Assembly: GCA_017354065.1 (NCBI GenBank)
Contig: JAFMRN010000154.1
Location: 1-6,052, forward strand
Direction of reading: 5' to 3'
From: Solirubrobacterales bacterium
GTDB taxonomy: Bacteria; Actinomycetota; Thermoleophilia; Solirubrobacterales; Solirubrobacteraceae
DNA length: 6,052 nt
The notes below the pieces were generated by a model. The model saw nothing but the letters and a program-made list of their open reading frames with translations, was not told the origin of the DNA and made no database searches. This document shows, piece by piece, positions 1 to 5,987 of the stretch. The position numbers were made by a program, and so were the translations under genes. Position 1 is the stretch's first letter, and every line of letters begins with the position of its first letter.

Positions 1-277
1 GGTCGTTGATCCGGATCCGCTCGGAGAACGAGCCCAGGTGCGGGCTCAGATACGCACCGGCGGTGTAGCCGTGGCGGGCCAGGATCGCGGCGGTCATCCG
101 CACGGTGGAGGACTTCCCGTTGGTCCCCACCACGTGGATCGACTCGAAGCTGCGCTGCGGGTACCCGAGCGCGGTCATCAGCCGTCGCATCCGGTCAAGC
201 CCGAAGCGCATCCCGAACAGCTCCAGGGAGAGCAGCCGGGCCTCCGCCTGCTCAGGGCTCAGGCGCCCGGCGCTCAC
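1..277 (-). CDS. folC: Folylpolyglutamate synthase / dihydrofolate synthase, N-terminal part (runs off left edge)
   Basis: Cytoplasmic Mur-ligase-type enzyme that uses ATP to join glutamate to folates, and in many bacteria also to dihydropteroate. Only the first 92 codons lie in the window. The ATP-binding P-loop GTNGKSS is at residues 51-57, preceded by the hydrophobic strand IHVV. The family signature SPHL followed by ERIRIN occupies residues 78-91. The start is GTG at 277-275: it overlaps the valS stop as GTGA (4 bases), and a GGAGG Shine-Dalgarno at 286-282 sits 4 bases before it inside the valS end, so translational coupling to valS is likely. The upstream helices (residues 7-37) fit the usual FolC N-terminus. 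Assignment to the family is firm. Whether it is mono- or bifunctional cannot be told from this fragment. Confidence 0.93.
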   Translation of the reverse strand, partial: MSAGRLSPEQAEARLLSLELFGMRFGLDRMRRLMTALGYPQRSFESIHVVGTNGKSSTVRMTAAILARHGYTAGAYLSPHLGSFSERIRIND

Positions 278-2868
278 AGCGCCTCCAGTTCCGCCGCCAA
301 TGCGGCGAGCTTGTCACGTTCGGCCTGGACCACGTTGGCCGGGGCCTTCTCGACGAACCCGGCGTTGGCGAGCTTGCCCTCACAGCGTTTGATCTCCGTC
401 TCGAGCTTGGCGCGCTGAGCGTCGCGCTTCTTCTGAACGGCCGACAGATCGAGCTCGTCTGACTCCAGCAGCACGACCCGGCCACCGGGGACGGGGACGA
501 CCGCACCCTCTCCCCCGTTCTGGCTCCAGGACAGCCGGGCCAGGCGGGCGACGCTCGCCAGCGTCTGCTCATATCCGTCGGCCTCAAGCCGGGCGGCCAG
601 CACAGCGGAGGGCTTCACCTCAGCGGCGTCACGCCAGCCGCGGACGGCGGTCACGGTGCTGATCAGGTCGTTGATGCGCGCGTCAGCGTCGGGGTCGTCG
701 ACCCCGGCCGGCACGTCTGAGACGCGCTGGGCCAGCAGCCCCTCAACGCCGGGGATGTAGCTGTAGATCTCCTCGGTGACGAACGGGATCACCGGATGTG
801 CGAGCACCAGCGTCTCTCTGAGGAGGCCCAGGAGCAGGCCCTCCAGGGCCGGGTCGGACTCGGCCAGACGCGGCTTGACCAGCTCCAGGTACCAGTCACA
901 CAGCTCCGCGTAGACAAAGTCATAGAGCTCGTTGGCGGCCTTGGAGAAGTCGTATGTCTCGATCCGCCGGCGCACCGAAGCCTGCACGGCCGCGAGGCGC
1001 GAGAGGATCCAGCGGTCCTCAACCGGCTTCTGCTCGGACTCGGTTATGGCCGGGCGAGCCTCCGGGCTGACGCCCAACAGAATCAGCCGCGCCGCGTTCC
1101 AGAGCTTGTTGGTCAGCCGCCGGCCCTGGGCGATCTTCTCCTCGTTGAAGCGCACGTCCTGGTCCGAGGACATCGACAACAGGCCCCAGCGCACGGCGTC
1201 CGCGCCGTAACCGGGGAAGGAGCCGCCCTCCTTGAACACCGGCGGACGCTCGCCGCCGTTGATCAGGTCCATCGGGTCGATGCCGGTGCCCAGTGACTTC
1301 GACATCCGCCGTCCGTCGGGCGCCTGGATGATCGCGTGTACGTAGACGTCGCGGAACGGGATCTCACCGACGAACTCCAGGCCCATCATGATCATCCGCG
1401 CGACCCAGAGGAAGATGATGTCGCGCGCGGTGACCATCGCGTCGGTCGGGTAGTAGGCGCGGAGCGCGGGGCTCTGCTCGGGCCAGCCGAGCGTGGCGAA
1501 GGGCCACAGCGCGGATGAGAACCAGGTGTCGAGCACGTCGGGGTCGCGAACCCAGCCCTCACCCTCGGGTGGCCGCACGTCGCAGTAGACCTCGTCGTTG
1601 CGGTACCAGACGGGGATCTGATGCCCCCACCACAGCTGGCGGCTGATGCACCACGGGCGGATGTTCTCCATCCACGCGAGGTACACAGAAGCCTGGTTCT
1701 CGGGGTGGAAGCGGACCTTGCCCTGCTTGACGACGTCAATCGCCGGCTTGGCCAGCTCATCCATCCGCATGAACCACTGGAGGCTGATCAACGGCTCGAC
1801 GCGTGCGCCGGAGCGGTGCGAGTGGGGAACCACGTGGGGGTAGTCCTCGGATTTGGCGATCACGCCGAGGTCGTTCAGTTCCTGGACGATTTTCGCTTGG
1901 GCCTGCTTGACCGTAAGCCCGTGGTAACGCTCGGGCGCGATGCCGGTCAGCCGCCCGTCCTCACCAATCGCGCTCGGCTTGTCGAGCTTGTGGCGCTCCC
2001 CGATCTCAAAGTCGTTGACGTCATGGCCGGGCGTGATCTTCAGCGCGCCGGTGCCGAACTCGGGCTTGACGTACTCGTCGGCGATGATCTCCAGGCGGGT
2101 GCCGAGGATCGGCAGGATCGCGTGCTTGCCGATCAGGTTCTTGTATCTGTCGTCTGACGGGTTCACCGCGATCGCTACGTCGGCGAACATCGTCTCGGGC
2201 CGCACGGTCGCGACCGTCACGTGCCCGGAGCCGTCCTCCAGCGGGTAGTTCAGGTAGTAGAGCTTGTCCTGAACTTCGCGCTCCTCAACCTCGAGGTCGG
2301 AGATCGCCGACATCGAGCCGGGATCCCAGTTGACCATGCGGTGCGCGCGGTAGATGTACCCCTTGTCATACAGCGCCTTGAACACGTGCAGGACCGCCTC
2401 CGCGTAGGAGGGGTCCATCGTGAAGCGCTCATCGTCGTAGTCGGCGGAGGCGCCGATCCGCTTCTGCTGACCGACTATCTGGCCGCCGTAGTCCCGGCGC
2501 CAGTCCCAGACCCGCTCGGTGAAGCGCTCGCGGCCCAGCTGCTCGCGGTCCTGGCCCTGGTCGCGGAGCTGCTGCTCGACCTTCGTCTGGGTCGCGATCC
2601 CGGCGTGGTCGGTGCCGTGGATCCACTTCACGCTGAGCCCGCGGGCTCTCGCCTCACGCGCGAGCGTGTCCTGGATCGACAGGTTCAATGCGTGGCCCAT
2701 GTGCAGCACGCCGGTGACGTTCGGCGGCGGGATCGCGATCGAGTAGTAGTCAGTCCCGTCCGGGGCGTTCGTCTCCGCCTGGTTGACGCCGGAGTCGAGC
2801 CACTTCTGAGCGATCCGAGGCTCGACCTCTGAGGGCTCATAGCGGGTCTTGTCGGCCAGGTCTGACAT
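274..2868 (-). CDS. valS: Valyl-tRNA synthetase (ValRS), class I
   Basis: Charges tRNA-Val with valine in the cytoplasm and edits mischarged threonine. The protein is 864 aa from the chosen start, normal for the family. Rossmann catalytic core: PPPNVTG at 47-53, HIGH box HMGH at 56-59, GTDHAGIATQ at 85-94. The CP1 editing domain is marked by TVRPET at 221-226 and the GTGALKITPGHD region near 272-283. The core resumes with WCISRQLWWG at 406-415 and the KMSKS box RMSKS at 521-525. A helical anticodon-binding domain follows (about 615-760), then a C-terminal coiled-coil arm (about 807-864) with KLANAGFVEKAP at 832-843. The frame stays open upstream to an ATG at 3003, adding 45 residues rich in Arg and Ala that resemble no ValRS N-terminus. 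The second Met (2868) begins a typical MSDLADKTRYEPSEVE start, so I chose it. It has no clear Shine-Dalgarno. A short insert lies at about 537-553, after the KMSKS loop. folC follows with a 4-base overlap. Confidence 0.97.
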   Translation of the reverse strand: MSDLADKTRYEPSEVEPRIAQKWLDSGVNQAETNAPDGTDYYSIAIPPPNVTGVLHMGHALNLSIQDTLAREARARGLSVKWIHGTDHAGIATQTKVEQQLRDQGQDREQLGRERFTERVWDWRRDYGGQIVGQQKRIGASADYDDERFTMDPSYAEAVLHVFKALYDKGYIYRAHRMVNWDPGSMSAISDLEVEEREVQDKLYYLNYPLEDGSGHVTVATVRPETMFADVAIAVNPSDDRYKNLIGKHAILPILGTRLEIIADEYVKPEFGTGALKITPGHDVNDFEIGERHKLDKPSAIGEDGRLTGIAPERYHGLTVKQAQAKIVQELNDLGVIAKSEDYPHVVPHSHRSGARVEPLISLQWFMRMDELAKPAIDVVKQGKVRFHPENQASVYLAWMENIRPWCISRQLWWGHQIPVWYRNDEVYCDVRPPEGEGWVRDPDVLDTWFSSALWPFATLGWPEQSPALRAYYPTDAMVTARDIIFLWVARMIMMGLEFVGEIPFRDVYVHAIIQAPDGRRMSKSLGTGIDPMDLINGGERPPVFKEGGSFPGYGADAVRWGLLSMSSDQDVRFNEEKIAQGRRLTNKLWNAARLILLGVSPEARPAITESEQKPVEDRWILSRLAAVQASVRRRIETYDFSKAANELYDFVYAELCDWYLELVKPRLAESDPALEGLLLGLLRETLVLAHPVIPFVTEEIYSYIPGVEGLLAQRVSDVPAGVDDPDADARINDLISTVTAVRGWRDAAEVKPSAVLAARLEADGYEQTLASVARLARLSWSQNGGEGAVVPVPGGRVVLLESDELDLSAVQKKRDAQRAKLETEIKRCEGKLANAGFVEKAPANVVQAERDKLAALAAELEAL

Positions 2869-2945
2869 CGGGTTGAGGAGTGTAGGGCTAGCTAAAGCGA
2901 GCCTTATGTCTGGTGGGCAGGGGCGCTGGGCGAGTTCGCGAAGTT

Positions 2946-2962
2946 CGCTCCGCAGCGGAGCG
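2946..2962. repeat. Perfect 8-bp inverted repeat in the presumed valS leader
   Basis: The arms cgctccgc and gcggagcg are separated by a single A. As RNA this folds into a tight hairpin of about 7 pairs around a small loop. It lies 78-94 bases before the chosen valS start and inside the in-frame upstream extension. No U-run follows on the minus strand, so it is not an intrinsic terminator. It could be a leader structure or chance in GC-rich DNA. Confidence 0.45.
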
Positions 2963-3057
2963 CCGGCGGCCCGCTCACACTGGACCCGGGCAGCTTTTGT
3001 CATCTTTTGCTAACGGCTTTTCCGGCGCGTCAATACACCGGAATCTTCATTGCGAGA

Positions 3058-3080
3058 AAAGGGTCCATATATGACCCTTT
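3058..3080. terminator. Inverted repeat flanked by A/T runs: weak, possibly bidirectional terminator or an operator
   Basis: The arms aaagggtc (3058-3065) and gacccttt (3073-3080) are perfect 8-bp complements around a 7-base loop, catatat. Read on the minus strand, the GGGTC/GACCC stem is followed by TTTT (3060-3057) and then CTCGC. On the plus strand it is followed by TTT and CCC. Minus-strand transcription passing clpX would cross the cassette in antisense and meet this hairpin before valS, so a terminator there would make sense. The GC core is only 5 bp and the U-run is short, so a protein-binding operator is an equally good reading. Confidence 0.4.
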
Positions 3081-3150
3081 CCCACCACGCTCACCGTGAC
3101 TGGCCGACTCGCAGACCCGGCGGTTGTCAGGTTGTGCTGATCGCACTCGT

Positions 3151-3180
3151 TTGGCCAACAGCCTTATAGCGGTTACGCTA
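3151..3180 (+). promoter_or_regulatory. Candidate promoter for leaderless transcription of the HTH-nucleotidyltransferase cassette
   Basis: A TTGGCC -35-like hexamer (3151-3156) is followed after 18 bases by TACGCT (3175-3180), which fits the actinobacterial TANNNT -10 pattern. Transcription starting 7-8 bases beyond the -10 would begin at about 3187-3188, exactly at the GTG start codon. No Shine-Dalgarno precedes that codon, which agrees with a leaderless mRNA. The -10 lies inside the palindrome at 3165-3182. The -35 match is modest. This is an inference from spacing, not a proven site. Confidence 0.5.
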
Positions 3181-3182
3181 TA
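3165..3182. promoter_or_regulatory. Palindromic operator candidate (tatagcg-gtta-cgctata)
   Basis: A perfect inverted repeat with 7-bp arms and a 4-base spacer ends 5 bases before the GTG of the HTH gene. Its right half contains the proposed -10. XRE-type antitoxins usually bind such palindromes as dimers and repress their own operon, so the adjacent 107-aa HTH protein is the natural candidate to bind here. The symmetry is read directly; the binding is inferred. No second copy was noticed in the window. Confidence 0.65.
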
Positions 3183-3187
3183 GAACC

Positions 3188-3511
3188 GTGCTGCAAGCCT
3201 CTTCGATCATCCGCGACGCCCGCCGCGCCGCCGGCCTCACGCAAACGGCTCTGGCCGAGCGCCTCGGCGTCCCCCAGTCCGTGGTCGCCCGGCTTGAGAC
3301 GCCGGAGTCGAACCCGACCTGGACCACGGTGAACCGGGCGCTGGCCGCATGCGGGCGGAGCCTGACCGTCACCGAAGCAGCGTCCACGGACGGCATCGAC
3401 CCGACGCTCATCACCGTCGGACTCACACCCGGAGAGCGCCTCAGGCTGTTCGAGCAGAACCAAGCCTCCCTGCAGGACTTCCAGCGGCGAATCAAACCGG
3501 TCGATGCCTGA
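3188..3511 (+). CDS. XRE-family helix-turn-helix protein, probable antitoxin / autorepressor
   Basis: A 107-aa DNA-binding protein. Residues 5-60 form an XRE/Cro-type helix-turn-helix: IIRDARRAAGLTQTALAERL (helices 1-2) and recognition helix around VPQSVVARLE at 28-37, then the TWTTVNRALAACG helix and a short LTVT strand. After a linker, residues 78-103 (from VGLTPGERLRLFE) make an amphipathic helix typical of HTH partners of small nucleotidyltransferases, likely the toxin-contacting part. The start is GTG at 3188, with no Shine-Dalgarno but a well-placed -10, so translation is probably leaderless. Its stop TGA overlaps the next gene's ATG by 8 bases, indicating coupled translation. It probably neutralises the downstream protein and represses through the palindrome at 3165-3182. 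HTH family is clear; the antitoxin role rests on gene context. A plain transcription regulator is the alternative. Confidence 0.85.
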   Translation: MLQASSIIRDARRAAGLTQTALAERLGVPQSVVARLETPESNPTWTTVNRALAACGRSLTVTEAASTDGIDPTLITVGLTPGERLRLFEQNQASLQDFQRRIKPVDA

Positions 3512-3995
3512 CCGGCCGGCGCTGCGCCTCGAACGGCTACTGAACCGACTGGCTCAGGCCGGCGTGGACTTTGTCGTCGTCGGCGGTATCGCGATGGTCG
3601 CCCACGGTTCGGGCCGCAGCACCTTCGACCTGGACATCTGTTACGCGACGGACCCCGCAAATCTCCAGCGGCTTGGCGACGTCCTGGTCGAGCTGGACGC
3701 AAAGCTGCGCGGGGTCCCGGAGCAGGTTCCCTTTGTCCCCGACGCCCAGACGCTCCGCCGCACTGTGATCCTCACGCTCCGGACGACGGATGGCGACATT
3801 GACCTGCTGGTCGAGCCGGAAGGCTCACCCCGGTATCCGCAACTGAAGGAGCGCGCGATCAGGGCTGAACTCGACGGGATCACCGTCAGGATCGCCTCTC
3901 TGAACGACCTCGAATCTATGAAGCGTGCCGTCGGCCGGCCTAAGGACCTGACCGACCTTCAAGAGATCGAGACGATCCGCCGGACCGCCTCGTAA
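3504..3995 (+). CDS. Minimal nucleotidyltransferase of the AbiEii/MNT type, probable toxin of a toxin-antitoxin pair
   Basis: A 163-aa soluble protein of the polymerase-beta-like nucleotidyltransferase superfamily. The strand VDFVVVGGIA (21-30) leads into HGSGRSTFDLDI (34-45), giving the GG/GS-type nucleotide-binding motif and the metal ligands D42 and D44. A third acidic residue, D100, is in GDIDLL (97-102). Near the C-terminus, LNDLESMKRAVGRPKDLTDL (133-152) is the conserved helix pair of AbiEii-like proteins, with K140 and RPKD at 145-148. All key residues are present, so it should be active. It is much shorter than full AbiEii proteins, which have a large C-terminal region. Relatives such as the mycobacterial MenT toxins transfer nucleotides to tRNA. 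Whether this one does so is unknown. The ATG at 3504 overlaps the HTH gene by 8 bases. The stop lies 5 bases from the convergent clpX stop. Confidence 0.85.
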   Translation: MPDRPALRLERLLNRLAQAGVDFVVVGGIAMVAHGSGRSTFDLDICYATDPANLQRLGDVLVELDAKLRGVPEQVPFVPDAQTLRRTVILTLRTTDGDIDLLVEPEGSPRYPQLKERAIRAELDGITVRIASLNDLESMKRAVGRPKDLTDLQEIETIRRTAS

Positions 3996-4000
3996 GACCC

Positions 4001-5275
4001 CTAGGCTGCGGCTTCCTCGTCCGACTCCTCCGCCCCACCGGAAGCGGAAGTGACCAAAGTCGGCGCCACACCCTTCTCGATCGTCTCGCGCGTGACCACG
4101 CACTTCTGCACGTCGTGGCGTGAGGGCAGCTCGAACTGCACCTCCAGCAGGACCTCCTCGATGATCGAGCGCAGCCCGCGGGCGCCGGTCTCGCGCTCCA
4201 GCGCCTTGTCAGCGATCGCCGCCAGCGCCTCATCAGCGAACACCAGCTCGATCCCGTCGAACTGGAAGAAGCGGTGGAACTGCTTGACCAGCGCGTTGCG
4301 CGGCTCGGTCAGGATTTGCATCAGCTCATCACGATCGAGCTGGTGAATGGCAGAGGTCACGGCCAGACGGCCTATGAACTCGGGGATCAACCCGTAGGAG
4401 ACCAGATCCTCGGGCAGGCAGTGCTCGAAGGTCGCGCCCATGTCGCGCTGTTGCTTGGTCTGGATCTCGGCGCCGAAGCCGACCCCCTGGTGGCCGATGC
4501 GCCGCTCTATCACCTGGTCCAGGTGCGCGAACGCCCCGCCGCAGATGAACAGGATGTTCGTGGTGTCGATCGACAGGAACTCCTGGTGGGGGTGCTTGCG
4601 CCCGCCCTGGGGCGGCACCGACGCGGCCGTGCCCTCGAGGATCTTCAACAGCGCCTGCTGGACGCCCTCGCCGGACACGTCCCGGGTGATGCTCGGGTTG
4701 TCGGCCTTGCGCGCGATCTTGTCGACCTCGTCGATGTAGATGATCCCGGTCTCGGCCTTCTTGACGTCGTAGTCGGCCGCCTGGATCAGCTTCAGGAGGA
4801 TGTTCTCCACGTCCTCACCGACGTACCCAGCCTCCGTCAGAGCGGTCGCATCGGCGATCGCAAAGGGCACGTTCAAGATCCGCGCCAGCGTCTGGGCCAG
4901 CAGCGTCTTGCCACAGCCGGTCGGCCCCAACAGCAGGATGTTGGACTTCTGGAGCTCTATGTCGTGCTCCTCTGACTGCATCATCTGGACGCGCTTGTAG
5001 TGGTTGTAGACGGCCACTGACAGCGTCCGCTTGGCCTGCTCCTGACCGACGACGTACTCCTGGAGGACGTCGTAGATCTCCCGCGGCTTGGGCAGGTTCT
5101 GCAGGTCGAAGTTCGGCGGAGCGGTCAGCTCCTCGTCGATGATCTCGTTACAGAGATCGATGCACTCGTCACAGATGTAGACGCCCGGCCCGGCTATCAG
5201 CTTCTTTACTTGGCGCTGTGATTTGCCACAGAAGGAGCAGAGAAGCTGCTCATTGGAGTCGGTTGGCCGTGCCAT
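4001..5275 (-). CDS. clpX: ATP-dependent Clp protease ATP-binding subunit ClpX
   Basis: Hexameric AAA+ unfoldase that recognises tagged proteins, unfolds them and feeds them into ClpP. At 424 aa it is complete. An N-terminal zinc-binding domain has C13, C16, C35 and C38. AAA+ motifs: Walker A GPTGCGKT at 117-124, pore-1 loop GYVG at 150-153, Walker B IIYIDEVDK at 178-186 (D182, E183), RKH pore-2 loop at 226-228, arginine-finger region IPEFIGR at 297-303 and sensor 2 in GARGLRS at 364-370. The ClpP-docking tripeptide is VGF (265-267), as expected in actinobacteria. The C-terminus is acidic and ends in AAA. Start ATG at 5275 is preceded by GGAGAGGA (5287-5280) with 4 bases to the codon. It lies 47 bases after clpP, with a hairpin in the gap, and is likely co-transcribed with it. 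No terminator follows before the convergent cassette. Confidence 0.98.
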   Translation of the reverse strand: MARPTDSNEQLLCSFCGKSQRQVKKLIAGPGVYICDECIDLCNEIIDEELTAPPNFDLQNLPKPREIYDVLQEYVVGQEQAKRTLSVAVYNHYKRVQMMQSEEHDIELQKSNILLLGPTGCGKTLLAQTLARILNVPFAIADATALTEAGYVGEDVENILLKLIQAADYDVKKAETGIIYIDEVDKIARKADNPSITRDVSGEGVQQALLKILEGTAASVPPQGGRKHPHQEFLSIDTTNILFICGGAFAHLDQVIERRIGHQGVGFGAEIQTKQQRDMGATFEHCLPEDLVSYGLIPEFIGRLAVTSAIHQLDRDELMQILTEPRNALVKQFHRFFQFDGIELVFADEALAAIADKALERETGARGLRSIIEEVLLEVQFELPSRHDVQKCVVTRETIEKGVAPTLVTSASGGAEESDEEAAA

Positions 5276-5279
5276 TCGG

Positions 5280-5287
5280 TCCTCTCC
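5280..5287 (-). promoter_or_regulatory. Shine-Dalgarno of clpX, partly within a hairpin arm
   Basis: GGAGAGGA precedes the clpX ATG by 4 bases. Its first two G residues (5287-5286) belong to the downstream arm of the inverted repeat at 5286-5318, so folding of that repeat could influence ribosome access. The site confirms the chosen start. Confidence 0.7.
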
Positions 5288-5318
5288 GGATCGGGTCTAA
5301 GTCTTGTCCGCGATCCGG
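5286..5318 (-). repeat. Inverted repeat / mRNA hairpin in the clpP-clpX gap
   Basis: The arms ccggatcg (5286-5293) and cgatccgg (5311-5318) are perfect 8-bp complements around a 17-base loop. On the transcript an extra GG/CC pairing next to a bulged C can extend the stem. It fills most of the 47-base gap and touches the clpX Shine-Dalgarno. No U-run follows, so it is not an intrinsic terminator. A role in differential clpP/clpX expression or mRNA processing is possible but unproven. Confidence 0.6.
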
Positions 5319-5322
5319 GTGA

Positions 5323-5907
5323 TCAGTGCTCGGAGATCACCCGGTCGATGATGCCGTATTGCTTCGCGTCCTCCGAGGTCATGAAGTGATCACGCTCGGT
5401 GTCCTTCCTGACCTGCTCTATCGCTGTACCCGTATGGAGCGAAATAATCTCATCGAGTTTTCGCCGCAGGTCGAGAATCTCATTGGCGTGGATCTCGATA
5501 TCCGATGCCTGACCCTCGAATCCGGAGGAAACCTGGTGGATCAGGATCTTCGCGTTGGGCAGCGCCATCCGCTTGCCCGCCGCGCCACCGGCCAGCAGCA
5601 GCGCGCCCATGCTCATCGCGCCGCCGACGCAGATCGTCGCCACGTCCGGCTTGATGAACTGCATCGTGTCGTAGATCGCCAGCCCGGCATACACCGAGCC
5701 GCCGGGTGAGTTGATGTACAGGCTGATGTCCTTGTCGGGGTCCTCAGACTCCAGGTGCAGCAGCTGGGCGACGATCAGGTTCGAGATCTGATCCTCCACC
5801 GGCGTACCGAGAAAGACAATGCGCTCTGAGAGCAGACGGCTGTAGATGTCAAACGCGCGCTCCCCACGGGAGGTCTGTTCAACAACCATCGGTACGAGTG
5901 TGCTCAT
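5323..5907 (-). CDS. clpP: ATP-dependent Clp protease proteolytic subunit ClpP
   Basis: Serine peptidase that forms a two-ring tetradecamer and degrades substrates delivered by ClpX or other Clp ATPases. The 194-aa protein carries the full catalytic triad: S99 in GGAMSMGA (95-102), H124 in LIHQ (122-125) and D173 in ERDHFM (171-176). SPGGSVYAG at 67-75 is the glycine-rich substrate-binding segment. The chain opens with MSTLVPMVVEQTSRGERAFD, almost at the mature N-terminus of other ClpPs, so little or no propeptide is expected. ATG at 5907 is preceded by GAGG (5914-5911) at a short 3-base spacing. The second Met, residue 7, is less likely because it would remove the conserved LVPM axial-loop segment. 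It lies 80 bases after the upstream minus-strand gene and 47 before clpX, so it is part of a clpP-clpX operon. Confidence 0.98.
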   Translation of the reverse strand: MSTLVPMVVEQTSRGERAFDIYSRLLSERIVFLGTPVEDQISNLIVAQLLHLESEDPDKDISLYINSPGGSVYAGLAIYDTMQFIKPDVATICVGGAMSMGALLLAGGAAGKRMALPNAKILIHQVSSGFEGQASDIEIHANEILDLRRKLDEIISLHTGTAIEQVRKDTERDHFMTSEDAKQYGIIDRVISEH

Positions 5908-5987
5908 GGTCCTCGCTTCTATTTCAGTCCGTGGGGGAGAATCCTGCTGGCGACTCTATCAATCGGTCCCGGCCGCCAAATCGGCGA

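Larger units (their letters stand above)
2869..3187. other. Divergent intergenic region between valS and the HTH-nucleotidyltransferase cassette
   Basis: These 319 bases hold no supportable gene. They must carry the promoter of the plus-strand cassette and probably one for valS. Seen directly: the operator-like palindrome at 3165-3182, a second inverted repeat at 3058-3080, a perfect GC-rich inverted repeat at 2946-2962 (cgctccgc-a-gcggagcg) in the presumed valS leader, and the palindrome TTGGCCAA at 3151-3158. For valS the possible signals are weak: TACACT (minus strand, 2884-2879) 10 bases before the ATG, with no good -35, and TTGACG (minus, 3033-3028) with no good -10. A T-box leader was looked for and not found. 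The part nearest the cassette is visibly richer in A and T than the flanking genes. Confidence 0.7.

Noticed and set aside
1621..2832. Long plus-strand open frames opposite valS (1621-2157 and 2221-2832)
   Set aside because: They lie wholly antisense to a well-conserved gene, have no recognisable motifs, and are the expected shadow frames of high-GC coding DNA.
2869..3120. T-box riboswitch in the valS leader
   Set aside because: The conserved T-box antiterminator core (AGGGUGGNACCGCG-like) is absent on the minus strand, and no terminator lies just before the valS start.
3188..3995. MNT-HEPN type toxin-antitoxin system
   Set aside because: No HEPN protein (RX4-6H motif) is present; the partner is a helix-turn-helix protein.
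2869..4000. Mobile element or attachment-site borders around the cassette
   Set aside because: No flanking direct repeats, tRNA gene, transposase or integrase could be found. The inverted repeats seen are single local palindromes rather than matched ends.
4461..4490. VGF instead of IGF in the ClpP-docking loop of ClpX as an anomaly
   Set aside because: VGF is a normal variant in actinobacterial ClpX proteins and the surrounding loop is intact.
4274..4975. 233-codon plus-strand open frame opposite clpX
   Set aside because: Its composition is that of a shadow frame (runs of Val, Leu, Gln, Arg, Asp), and the minus-strand clpX is unequivocal.
5908..5987. Terminator between the putative tig end and clpP
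   Set aside because: Only a 4-bp stem (cgcc-aaatc-ggcg near 5975) is visible, with no U-run, so read-through from the upstream gene is more likely.
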